Source of the DNA: Meira nashicola
Taxonomy: Eukaryota > Basidiomycota > Exobasidiomycetes > Exobasidiales > Brachybasidiaceae
DNA: 64,000 nucleotides
Assembly: GCA_001600355.1 (NCBI GenBank)
Contig: BCJU01000001.1
Coordinates: 5,022,013-5,086,012, forward strand
Direction of reading: 5' to 3'
Below the pieces are notes generated by a model, which searched no databases, was not told where the DNA came from, and worked only from the letters and a program-made list of their open reading frames with translations. The position numbers were made by a program, and so were the translations under genes. This document shows, piece by piece, positions 20,388 to 30,275 of the stretch; position 1 is the first letter of the stretch, and each line of letters opens with the position of its first letter.

Positions 20388-22745
20388 TCATGAAAGGAAA
20401 AATTCTTGACTTCTGCTTCTACGATGAAATTGAGTTGTGAAATGTTCTTCTTCGCTTGTTGTTGTGCTAAGATTATCTTCTTCATCAGTTGAATATTCAT
20501 CATAAAGAGCAACAACTTGCATCGTAGGACTTGCATATTCTCCATCTGTACTATATTGACTTTCTCTATTATTCTTTTGGAATTTTTTGAAACTGTCACC
20601 ATGTGTCTGAATTAATTGAGATACACGTTTATGTTTCACTTTTGAAAGTAAGAGTGAATTAGCACTTTTGCGAATACGAAGAGGAGTTGTATTATTCGTC
20701 AATACAGTATTTGACCTTTCCCTTTTGGTGTTAATCATTGTTGGTTGTACGTATGGTCCAGTATTTGATCTTTCCGGTACTTTGACAGACGTCGGTGTGT
20801 GAAGATAACCAAGGATTGCACTACTCAAACATGAATCAAGCGAACGAGATTTTCTATGAACTGCTTTTGCGTTCAATAGTACCGACCCTTGACACTTTGA
20901 ATCGAAAGTAGAGGAGATAAGATTGTTTTGACCAATCGTACGAACTGTTTTCTTTCTCAAAAGTGGGTTAACTTTGTTGTGAAGTTGCTTGTTTTGAGGT
21001 GTGGAAGGCAAAATGATCTTTTGTGGAGAAAGTGTTAATACCTTTGCTCCGCTTGCTGATAAACGAGAAGGAAGATGAAATTCCATTGTATTTGTACGTG
21101 CTTTGTCAAGTGAGCGTGATGAGTAACATTCAGATTCTATCGAATCGTTGCTGTTCTGTTTTGAATGATTGAGCTGTACCTCTATTTCTTCTTTTGGTTG
21201 CTGCATCTCTACAAACGGTGATACAGCATGTGAAAGTAAAGCTGATGTTCGATCGAATTGTGTCTTGGTTCTTCTGCGTACTTCTGATCGTCTAGCTAAA
21301 GAACGTAAGGAAAGTGGTCGTATGTCTTCTTTTGCTGAAACGTTGACAGTCTTGTTTATCATTGATGGTTTCCTTGCTTTCAAATTCTTTTTCATCATTC
21401 GCATAGCTGCAGTAAATGTTCTCGTAACTCTTGCATCGGTTTGTTCGTCAAATATTTCATCCAATAAACGTGAAGAGGATGTTCTGGATTTACGTTCAAT
21501 TCGAAAAGAAGGTACAGTCTTGCTCTTCTTTGGTAATCTCTGTTCCAAGTTTGGTATGTTGGTTGAATAAACATTTACCATTTCTGATTCTCTTTTCGAT
21601 AAAGTTGCAGGAATATTGGCTTCTTCTGTCACCATAGTTGCCAAGCTGACCGCTGTATATATGCTCGTATCACTTGGACTACGGCTCATAACACCTAGGC
21701 TTTCCGCCTTTTTCGATTGAGAATGACGTAAGATGGAAGATTTTGGCATCAGAGCAGCATACTTGTCTGCCGAACAGATTAAATCGTCATCAATAGTATT
21801 TTTTACAGGGTTCCATAAATCACCAGTCTTTTCTATAGGAGAAGGATCATCAACGATTGTGTAATCAGCACCTGTATCAGCTTCGACCATCAAACCAAGT
21901 CCAACCATAGTTGCAGAACTATCTTGACTGTTTGTCATCCCTTTCATAGGAGAATTTCTAATCACATCTGGATGAGAATGTGGGTTTTGAAAGACGGAAG
22001 TTCGAACTCTTGGAGACTTGCGAACGGAATCTGGCATGGGTAGAATTGGCGAACACCATACATCGGGTAGCTTTGTTCGTCTTTTTGTGGTAGATTCTGC
22101 GTTTAGTAATGTCGATGCTGAAGTTTCTTGCTTTGCCAATCTCTTTTCGTTTTGAAAAGATGGGTCAATATCCGATTCCTTTGAATAGCTTTCATTTTCT
22201 TCTAGTAATGGTGTATCTTTGTAAACGATGTATGCGCTACTATTTTGATCATGATCGCCTGCTGATGTTGTTGCTGTTATGCGCATTTGTGGTCGGGACA
22301 TTTCATTCGCCGTACCGTCACGATATCTTTGGGTCCATGGACTTTTTGTACAATCCAATGCTCGAGATCGTAATGATTTCTTCCTACGCCAAACAGAGAA
22401 CATGATTGTCAAAAGAGAAACAAGTATGACCAATATCAACGTACATCCGACCGTAAGACCGATGCTGACGGAAGGTTCGGAAGTGTCGTTTGCTTCTGTG
22501 TTTAAGGGTTTATCTGGTAAATTGGCAGGTAATAATCCTAAATGAGCCGTAGTTTGATCTCGAATATGAAATAAAGAGTTTCGCAAGCGTACCCTTTTCA
22601 TCTTTTGTTGAGAATTGATCGTTTGCGGTTGTGTAAGATTATACAAACGCGAAGGCCGTCTTTGTAATAAAGACATAATTAAAATTAAAGAAATAATTAA
22701 AAAGAAAAAGAGTGTGTATTTTGGTGTTGATGCGAAATGAAGCAC
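20388..22745 (-). CDS. Orphan single-pass membrane protein with long Ser/Thr-rich cytoplasmic tail
   Basis: A 785-residue protein that I do not recognise. An N-terminal hydrophobic stretch (residues 11-27, LFFFLIISLILIMSLL) could be a signal peptide or anchor. A short segment with possible N-glycosylation sites (NLT at 36, NDT at 86) follows. A strong membrane helix lies at 94-119 and is followed at once by WRRKKS, which fits a type I orientation with the long tail in the cytoplasm. The tail (about 660 residues) is rich in Ser/Thr with many SP/TP and basic-flanked sites (KSPRVR, RKSRTSSSR, RRSRSQ) and ends in an acidic patch (DEYSTDEEDN). This layout resembles fungal wall-stress sensors or mating/polarity membrane proteins only in general form. 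Met24 is an alternative start, which would remove the first hydrophobic stretch. Confidence 0.65.
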   Translation of the reverse strand: MLHFASTPKYTLFFFLIISLILIMSLLQRRPSRLYNLTQPQTINSQQKMKRVRLRNSLFHIRDQTTAHLGLLPANLPDKPLNTEANDTSEPSVSIGLTVGCTLILVILVSLLTIMFSVWRRKKSLRSRALDCTKSPWTQRYRDGTANEMSRPQMRITATTSAGDHDQNSSAYIVYKDTPLLEENESYSKESDIDPSFQNEKRLAKQETSASTLLNAESTTKRRTKLPDVWCSPILPMPDSVRKSPRVRTSVFQNPHSHPDVIRNSPMKGMTNSQDSSATMVGLGLMVEADTGADYTIVDDPSPIEKTGDLWNPVKNTIDDDLICSADKYAALMPKSSILRHSQSKKAESLGVMSRSPSDTSIYTAVSLATMVTEEANIPATLSKRESEMVNVYSTNIPNLEQRLPKKSKTVPSFRIERKSRTSSSRLLDEIFDEQTDARVTRTFTAAMRMMKKNLKARKPSMINKTVNVSAKEDIRPLSLRSLARRSEVRRRTKTQFDRTSALLSHAVSPFVEMQQPKEEIEVQLNHSKQNSNDSIESECYSSRSLDKARTNTMEFHLPSRLSASGAKVLTLSPQKIILPSTPQNKQLHNKVNPLLRKKTVRTIGQNNLISSTFDSKCQGSVLLNAKAVHRKSRSLDSCLSSAILGYLHTPTSVKVPERSNTGPYVQPTMINTKRERSNTVLTNNTTPLRIRKSANSLLLSKVKHKRVSQLIQTHGDSFKKFQKNNRESQYSTDGEYASPTMQVVALYDEYSTDEEDNLSTTTSEEEHFTTQFHRRSRSQEFFLS

Positions 22746-24371
22746 GAAGATTGGAGAACGATGACGATGAAAGGTGTAGTCGAAGGGTAGGATAATAGAA
22801 CAATACTTTCAATCAGAATTATTTAACATCCTTCATGAAACATTTGCTCCAAATTTTGTACTTTATTCATGATATATCACTCAGTCACTCAATTTATGCG
22901 CATTGAAAAACGCGAATACGAGTTTCATTCGTCGAACACCATACACACAACACTTGTGAAAATCAAATGATTTCTCTCCTTTCTAGCCTTACTTATCGTT
23001 ACACTGCCATCGTTATCATTACTCTCACGATCACCTTTTCTCGATGCGATTCAATCTGATCAAAATGCTTATGTCAGCAAATATCCAAGCCGGTCCCTTT
23101 ATTACTCTCTATACCGGCGGAATATTGGTTCTCGATCGTGCCTTATAATGCACTTCTCCAGAAACAATTCCCCCTACGATCGTTTTTCTGCATCTCGTCA
23201 TCGTGAACTTATTCATTGATTGTTTAGCGTTAAGCTAGCCTTGCATCCCCTGCCGTGGAATGGGTAAAAACAAGAAAAGATCCCCCTTTTCTTTGTAAGT
23301 TGAATTTCCGCTTGAACGGGTTGAGCTATTTTTGGCCTTTTTCTTATAAATGCGTGAATCGGCAAATAGGTTAAGAAGATAAGCCTTGCCTTGTACGTCG
23401 TTAAATCAGAAAATTTCCCCTTTGTGGCTGGCCCCGTGCTTTATTTTTATTTTTTTTGCACACGCGTTCGGCTGTTCAACCGTCGGTTTGCTCCCCCTTT
23501 AATTTTTAGAATCTTTCTAGTGCCGTTTAAATTTCATGGCATTCATGCACTCAACCGAAGATAGGGTCTACCCAAGAGCAGTACCCGCATTCAAGGTAGG
23601 TGGAAAAAGAGCAGAGCAAGAAAAAGCTCGCATTTTTGATACAATTTTTTGCAGAAAGGTTTATAGGAGTGAAAAAAGGCGCAGCCGTTCTTCGATTTGA
23701 TGTGTGTAGGAGAAAAGTTGTAATCGAAGAAGCAGAAGAAGGCATTTGATGCGATTGCATGGGCCCACTATGTGCATTTAGCCCTACCGTTTGTTTTCAG
23801 CACTGCAGCGACGCGTACAATGAACAGGTTTTTTTATTTCTTTTTAATAAAGAAGCGTTTTGCGGGTTCTCAATCTGAACCTTTGTTCTCTGATTTAGCG
23901 GGGCGTAGTATACCCGCCGTTTGTACTATTCGTGAAGGATATCACCCTATTTTTTGCGGTGCACCGCGTGTAATTCTGTGTATATGCGTGCTCGGATTGC
24001 ATTGCTGGCCGACCAGACCAAACAAACGAACCAATCCGTGATGTATATCCCTTTCTCTAAAATGCAACTCATTTCCTTTCTCAACTCCATCATAACATCA
24101 CACTCTCCGCCCCAATTACACTTCGCTACCCTTTTTCCCTCCAATACATTCTCTATATAACTCAAAGGTGTTTTCTTTGCTTGACGCAACGCTATCACCA
24201 TCTCTCTCCAATTCACTTATCACTCTTGACAACTTACAGCACAACAAAACATCGTTCTCTCACTCCCCTCAAAGACGCATCCGGACGCCTACGATTTGAC
24301 TGAAGGACAATTCATACAACAACAAATAACATATTCAATCTTTTTCACATTTTAACAAACAATTAAGCACA
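22746..24371. promoter_or_regulatory. Long divergent promoter region between orphan membrane gene and GH128 gene
   Basis: About 1.6 kb with no convincing gene. Short frames at 23551-23760, 23772-24041 and 23947-24216 look random. Pyrimidine-rich and poly-T tracts occur around 23420-23500. The right end is CT-rich, then rich in CAAC/ACAA, typical of a fungal 5' leader. A TATA box at 24154-24160 probably serves the downstream glucanase. Confidence 0.5.
24154..24160 (+). promoter_or_regulatory. TATA box of the GH128-like gene
   Basis: The sequence TATATAA lies about 210 bp before the ATG, followed by a CT-rich then CAAC-rich leader. This combination suggests a strongly or conditionally expressed gene. 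Confidence 0.5.
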
Positions 24372-25457
24372 ATGAAATTCCTCGCATCTTCTATGGTCCT
24401 TGCCGCCGTAATGGCAACAACAACTCTCGTCGCTGCATCTGAGCAACCCATGAACGCAATTCATGCTCCTGTTCTTCGCAGAGACAACCACCATCAAAAA
24501 CGTAAATCTTGCTCGGCTGGTTCAAGCAAGAAACACCACAAAAAGACTCACGGCAAAAAGAAGAGTCATAAATCATCTTCTTCATCAAGCAGTGGAAGCA
24601 GTGATTCATCTTCGAAAAAGAGCTCTGACAACGACCAAACGGATTCATCATCGGGAAGCAGCAAATCAACCGGCGGTGTTTCTGGTTCAGGTAACAAATT
24701 GAAATTGAAGAGCAAGCAAGGTTTGGCATGGCCCAACTCTAACGGTATGAACATCAAGAACTTCATTACCGGTGGTGTAAGCTTTGCTTACTCTTGGACT
24801 GACACTCCTGGTTGGGATGGTTTCCCAATTGACGATTTAGTCTTCTGCCCTATGTTGTGGGGTAACAAGAATGCCGATAGCTTCATGAAGAACGTCGTCA
24901 ACGACCAAAACGGAAAATTCAACAAATACAAATGTGCCATGGGAATGAACGAAGTCAACCAAAAAGGTCAATCAGATATGAGCGTAGGTGATGCATGCAA
25001 ATTGATGCGTTCTCACATCATGCCTTTGGCAGACAAAGGATGGTACATCATTGGTCCTTCAACAACATCTGCCCCCAACGGTTTAACACAATGGTACAAA
25101 CAATTCCAATCTGAATGTGGTGACGTATTTGACCGTATGGATGCTATCTCTCTGCATTGGTATGATGTTTCTATTGATGCATTCAAGAAATACGTTGAAA
25201 ACTGGCACAACACTTTCAAGAAGCCAGTTTGGATTACCGAATTTGCATGCCAAAACTTCAACGGAGGCGCTCAATGCTCCAAATCTGAAACTGATCAAAT
25301 GATGAAGGAAATGTCTGATTGGTTCATGCAACAAGATTACGTTATCGGATTCTCTCCTTTCGGTGTTATGCAAAACTTGCAAGGTGTTAGTGAAGTGAAC
25401 CGATTGAGTCAAGGATCTAATCCAACAAGCTTGTTCAGAATGTTTGCTGATGCATAA
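24372..25457 (+). CDS. Secreted GH128/Asl1-like beta-1,3-glucanase
   Basis: A 361-residue secreted protein. A signal peptide covers residues 1-22 (MKFLASSMVLAAVMATTTLVAA). It is followed by a propeptide with Kex2-type dibasic sites (VLRRDN and HQKRKS) and a Lys/His then Ser/Asp-rich linker (45-108). The catalytic domain runs from about 110 to the end and matches the Asl1-like glycosyl hydrolase family (GH128): SFAYSWTDTPGW, VFCPMLWG, GMNEVN with probable acid/base Glu194, SLHWYD, and WITEFACQ with probable nucleophile Glu290. Relatives cleave beta-1,3-glucan and act on the fungus's own wall or on plant or fungal walls. The TATA box and codons rich in C-ending forms suggest high expression. 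Exact substrate and linkage cannot be read from sequence. Confidence 0.85.
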   Translation: MKFLASSMVLAAVMATTTLVAASEQPMNAIHAPVLRRDNHHQKRKSCSAGSSKKHHKKTHGKKKSHKSSSSSSSGSSDSSSKKSSDNDQTDSSSGSSKSTGGVSGSGNKLKLKSKQGLAWPNSNGMNIKNFITGGVSFAYSWTDTPGWDGFPIDDLVFCPMLWGNKNADSFMKNVVNDQNGKFNKYKCAMGMNEVNQKGQSDMSVGDACKLMRSHIMPLADKGWYIIGPSTTSAPNGLTQWYKQFQSECGDVFDRMDAISLHWYDVSIDAFKKYVENWHNTFKKPVWITEFACQNFNGGAQCSKSETDQMMKEMSDWFMQQDYVIGFSPFGVMQNLQGVSEVNRLSQGSNPTSLFRMFADA

Positions 25458-27743
25458 GTCGATTCAATATCATCATACTGGCTATGAAATATTCTTATTA
25501 CTTTTGTCATTTTTATACATCAGAACAACTTGATCATCTCTTCGTACTTCATGAACTTTACGTTCCTTTTTTTCACACCTATATCTTTTTAATTTGTACG
25601 GTTTTACTCCGTCAATCACACTTTGTTTCGTACAACCCGCACATGATGAACTGGTTTTGTCGTGTGCCTTATTTGGAAATTTGCAATAGATATTGCTACC
25701 CAAAATTTTTGCCGTGTGAATGTTTGTTGATCACCAATGAAAGAAGAATCGTGAAATCACGTGTGTAAATGAAGTGTAATGCCAAGAATTCTTCCTCGCT
25801 GATGAAGCGCAGTGTTGCGCAGCGCTGCGCAGCGTGAAGAAGTTTCACTGTATACAACGCGTGTACAGAGCCAAGATGACTTGTCATTCCTCTTTGCCGA
25901 GTTACAATAAGTATTATTAGCGCATATAAATACGATCGGCAAGATGCTTTTGCATGATTTTTAGGGTTAGTAATAAATTATTAGCGTCGAAATGTTGAAT
26001 TAGAAGAATTGGAAACAAAAAGTGTGTTGTACTATACAAAGAATCGTAAAGGACACAAAGAAATAACTTCAATTCCCGACTTCCTTCTAAATTGATAATC
26101 GAATGTTCGCTTACCGGACAATTTTGTTTTCTCTTTAAACATCATTTGTCCCGTTTCTAGACCCTTTATATGATAGTCCTCTTTCTAATCTTAAGCGAAC
26201 AAAGCGGAAATTATTTGACATGGGAACTTTCATGGATCTTTATCATCTTGACGGCGAATTGAGCGACCGAAAGGAGGAACAGATGAAGAAGAAATGAACA
26301 GAAATTTAGAACGTATCTAATTGTCAAATCTAAGCCAGCAATGTACCTTCTTTTTTTTTAAAAAAAAGCAGAAGTAGAAAAAGAACGTTGATCTTGCAAG
26401 TGACCGTGTGCGCCGGATAATTGTTGTAAGATGTGGGTTGTACATGGTGCACCCTCACTTCATGTATTGCTTGCATGCATATTATCGAGCTTAGATTGTA
26501 ACCTCAACAACCGAAAAAGCACGTCCATCGGACCATAAAAATGCATGTATGAACGTATGTAGTGGCATGATGCATATACATATGTGTGTATGGTACACAT
26601 ACATGTACATCATTGAGGCTGTTCTTCCTAAATATTTGAATTGCAAGCGCTCTTAAATGCAGGGCAGCAAGCAACTGTTACTGATCGGAGCAGAGCATGA
26701 ACCGCATAAAAACAAAGAACACGTATGACCTGAAAGAGGGGTTAAAGGGAGGAATAAGACGCGTGCAGGAAAAAACAAAACAATAGACTGCACGCAAGAG
26801 GGGGGGATGGATTCTCCTGTTTTGTTTAGGCATAAATACAGTATGTTTCTCTTTAATACGTCAAAAGACTTGTCTAGCGTGATCCTGGTATTCCATCGGC
26901 CGACGACTTTTATTAGTGTGTTTTTGTGATTCTACATCCCATCCAAAACCATTTTGAACATCGATCAGCTTATCTAGATCAGTACATCGATCTCGCATTT
27001 TTAGTCTTTGCTTACGATTCATTTTATCGTTCGATTCGGATTGGCGACAATAGTACGCAAATATTGTTTGGATCAATCTCACAATTCGATTCAGCCTCCG
27101 CGATCGACGCGTAGAGTTTTATCATTTAACCAGGTTGAATAATCAACTCATATACGATAATAGACGAGATTTGAGCATCCATCCGGATCAATTGATAACT
27201 TTGAAGAGTACTTCTCATTGTATTCAAATCAATAATCGCCAAATTTGACTGGCTGTCATCCATCAATCACGAATTTTGGAGAAATCGCCGTAATTACAAG
27301 GCGCCTTGTTGTCTGACATCGAATTTAGGACTCTATTACGTATCCGACAGGAGTAATCACGTAGATCTCTTTGATCTCCTTCCCATCATTCAATATTTGG
27401 CTATTTGTACGTCATTTGGAAATTGATTGAAGATAGTACAAACAAGACTATATGCAAGACCACTCGAATCATTAACGCGTTTACGAATTTAAATTGGTTG
27501 TGACAACTTCATTTCAGGCGAGAAAAGTTTCTTCTTTTAATCATCTGCGGGCCGAGACGAAAAACACAAACAGCACATATCGGCACACCGTCATCTCATT
27601 TAAAGCGAGGTCATTTCCGATAATCACATTTAGATCGGTCATTTTAAGATTTCACTTAAGGAAAAGAGCGTGTAACTTTTCCACTTTGATGGTATTGTGA
27701 TCTCCACAACATAGTTATTGATCATCAATCATCTTACAACAAT
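25458..27743. other. 2.3-kb non-coding stretch between GH128 gene and BEM1
   Basis: No convincing gene is seen; short frames here have stop-rich neighbours and no domains. Notable items are a perfect 16-bp palindrome at 25816-25831, an A/T palindrome (T run then A run) near 26350-26367, alternating purine-pyrimidine CATACAT/ATGTAC runs near 26560-26615, and a G run near 26803. The right part probably holds the BEM1 promoter and a long leader. Confidence 0.45.
25816..25831. repeat. Perfect 16-bp GC-rich palindrome
   Basis: TGCGCAGCGCTGCGCA equals its own reverse complement and is flanked by further GCGCAG units on both sides, so the wider stretch 25807-25834 holds three GCGCAG copies. It could be a regulatory protein binding site or a cruciform. 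It lies about 360 bp past the stop of the glucanase gene. Confidence 0.6.
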
Positions 27744-29720
27744 ATGAAAGGATTGAAAGAATTTCGAAGGTCATTAAACAAAGACCGAACATCCGGCGGT
27801 CGTCCGGGAGGACAAGCACCGGCAGTATTCATGGGTGTAAAGAATGCGGTTTCCATTCAACCTCCCAAGAAAGTCATTCGAGCTACAAGAGATTATCGTT
27901 CAAGAGCTCCACAAGAGCTAAGTTTCAGCAAAGGAGATTTCTTTCATGTATTAAACGATGATAGTACCAACCCAGATTGGCTAGAGGCAACCAATCCACT
28001 CACCAATGCACGCGGTTTGGTGCCAGCAAGTTATTTTGACATCCTAGGCAAAGGAGGTAGATCGGGTAGTGTAGCAACAGGAGCAGGCAACGCCGGTGGA
28101 GCGCCTATGATACCTCCTCAACCTGTTCCGGGAACGAGCGGAACAGCTGCTGGATCTTCGGTTGTTGCTAAACAAGGAGGTGGATTTTATGCTGTTGTCA
28201 AGTTTGACTTTGTTGCTGAAAGGGCGGACGAATTGGAAGCTTCTGCTGGTGAGCCAATTATCGTCATTGCACAATCCAATTTCGAATGGTTTGTTGCAAA
28301 GCCAATCGGACGATTAGGAGGACCTGGTCTGATACCGGTCTCGTTTGTTGAATTGAAGGACGTCACAAATGGTCAAAAGGTAGAGAATGTGGATGATTTG
28401 ATCAGTAGAGGAGTGATTCCAAAGGTGGAAGAATGGAAGAAGATGACTGCAGATTATAAAAAGAATACGATCCCTCTTGGCAGATTTGACTTTGCCAATG
28501 GACCAGGAGGGGCTGAAGCGGCTGCACAATCACAAACGTTTGGTCAACCTTCTTCACCTCAAGTTCCGCCAAAAGACGGACCTTTCAATCAAAGTTCTTC
28601 GCCGACCAATTTCGATCCAAATGCTATGAGCTCATCGCAACCTGAACTACCACCAGGAATGCCACCAGGAGAACCGCTTCCGACTGGAATAGTGACATCT
28701 GCACAAGTGGATTCGTTCCACTTTGAACAGGGAGATTATTGGTTCAGGATTCAAGCTACCCATATCGCTGGACATTCACCTTCTGCTCCACCTACTGCTC
28801 CAACGGCACCGGCAGGGGAAGAGCGTGATCTGATTCTATATCGATTATACGAAGACTTTTACGAGTTTCAAATAGCCTTGCTTGACCATTTCCCTGCTGA
28901 AGCTGGACGTGAAACTCAGCCGGATGGTCAACCGAGCGAAAGAATTCTACCTTTGATGCCTGGACCTCTAGAGCAGGTTGATGATTTTATCACATCACAA
29001 AGGCGGCAAGATTTGGATACATATATCAACGAATTGGTTTCTTTGCCCGAATATATCACCAGATCCGAACTTGTTCGATTATTCTTTGAGCCTAGACCGG
29101 GAGACCATTGTACGGTACAACCTCTTCCCGATACATCGGCTACAGTGGCAGGAGATTCTACAGTGGGAACGGCTTCAGCAGCAACAACTGCAGCTACTTC
29201 GACACAACAAGAAGCAAATGGACAGAGTAATGGAACATCCAAATATTCAGAAGATGCTCCTGTTGGACCTGGTGGATTAAGTGTAGATGAAGCTTCACAA
29301 AGGATGGGTAATTTAGGAATGAGGGGATCTACAGGAGAATTGAGCAATGGTTATGGAACGGAAGGAGATAGAAGAGGAAGTAATCAGAATATCAAATCTG
29401 ATTCGAGAGGATCGTCTATGCACGCTGCTAGTAGCGGTGGTTCAGCAGCTGTGCCTTCAGCACCTTCTCCTGCATTCATCAAAATAAAGATTTTCAACAG
29501 AGCGACGGATGACTTGGTCGCGATACGAGTTCCTCCTAATGTTACATTCAATGCTTTGATGGACAAAGTCAAAGAGAGATTAGGTGCGGATATTCAAGTT
29601 TTGCGTTATCGTGATGGAGATGCTGGACCTAATGTTATGATGCGACTAAGCGATGACGAAGATTTGCAAGATTTCTTAACGACAGGTGATAAACTACAGC
29701 TATTTGCCGATACTAAGTGA
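27744..29720 (+). CDS. BEM1: Cell-polarity scaffold Bem1/Scd2
   Basis: A 658-residue scaffold with the full Bem1 order of domains. SH3-1 spans about residues 44-106 (IRATRDYRSRAPQELSFSKG, ending LVPASYFDIL). SH3-2 spans about 146-206 (YAVVKFDFVAERADELEASA, ending LIPVSFVEL). A PX domain lies near 316-452 (YRLYEDFYEFQIALLDHFP). A C-terminal PB1 domain covers 576-658 (KIKIFNRATDDLVAIRV, LSDDEDLQDFL). In yeasts, Bem1 links active Cdc42, its exchange factor Cdc24 (through PB1) and p21-activated kinases (through SH3-2) at sites of polar growth, while PX binds phosphoinositides. A Ser/Gly-rich spacer separates PX from PB1. It is intronless and starts at the first ATG after a long A/T-rich leader. 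Confidence 0.95.
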   Translation: MKGLKEFRRSLNKDRTSGGRPGGQAPAVFMGVKNAVSIQPPKKVIRATRDYRSRAPQELSFSKGDFFHVLNDDSTNPDWLEATNPLTNARGLVPASYFDILGKGGRSGSVATGAGNAGGAPMIPPQPVPGTSGTAAGSSVVAKQGGGFYAVVKFDFVAERADELEASAGEPIIVIAQSNFEWFVAKPIGRLGGPGLIPVSFVELKDVTNGQKVENVDDLISRGVIPKVEEWKKMTADYKKNTIPLGRFDFANGPGGAEAAAQSQTFGQPSSPQVPPKDGPFNQSSSPTNFDPNAMSSSQPELPPGMPPGEPLPTGIVTSAQVDSFHFEQGDYWFRIQATHIAGHSPSAPPTAPTAPAGEERDLILYRLYEDFYEFQIALLDHFPAEAGRETQPDGQPSERILPLMPGPLEQVDDFITSQRRQDLDTYINELVSLPEYITRSELVRLFFEPRPGDHCTVQPLPDTSATVAGDSTVGTASAATTAATSTQQEANGQSNGTSKYSEDAPVGPGGLSVDEASQRMGNLGMRGSTGELSNGYGTEGDRRGSNQNIKSDSRGSSMHAASSGGSAAVPSAPSPAFIKIKIFNRATDDLVAIRVPPNVTFNALMDKVKERLGADIQVLRYRDGDAGPNVMMRLSDDEDLQDFLTTGDKLQLFADTK

Positions 29721-30275
29721 ATCAAATCAAACGGACGCTGCTTTGTATCATTTCAAAATGTTTTTGCGCTTTGTCCCTTTCCCAAGATGATGGACCTAAT
29801 TTCCACACCTACGCCAGCTGCTTTGATCAATCGCAATTTTCTTATTCGACTTCTCATATGGTAAAATAGGACCGTCATCCTTGTATTCAAGTATTCTTCG
29901 TACACAGCATCAAAAGAATCCCTGGCATATGCGCAAGCAAATTGCTCGATACTAACTCACTCATCTCTGCTTCAAAAAGCACAAAATGTATGCACAAGTG
30001 CGATTTTTATAGCCTATTCCTTCCCCCTTCGTCCTTCCCCAAACTCTTTTTTTTATCCCCTCTTTATTTTATGTACGAACGCTTTGTTGCTCTTTTTTTC
30101 ACCTCTACTGCCACGCTTTCAATCTACATAAATGCGAACCTGATCATTCTCTTGCTCGAACGAGCTTGACTATAAAAAGGATGAACAATGTAATGAAATG
30201 AAATTGAAAGAAAAAAATTAATGCAAATTTATGGCAAGTCAGTTGATCAAATCTATATGGAAAGCAGCAAAGTAC
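29721..30275. other. Intergenic region between convergent BEM1 and the polyol dehydrogenase gene
   Basis: About 555 bp between two 3' ends. It contains pyrimidine-rich stretches near 30020-30060 and several A/T-rich possible poly(A) sites. A 75-codon frame at 29942-30169 has no recognisable features and is probably chance. Confidence 0.45.

Noticed and set aside
22746..24371. Several 60-90-codon frames
   Set aside because: They overlap one another on both strands in promoter-like DNA and show no recognisable features.
25458..27743. Hidden gene or transposon in the 2.3-kb gap
   Set aside because: No long frame, no terminal repeats and no transposase or reverse-transcriptase motifs were seen; only short palindromes.
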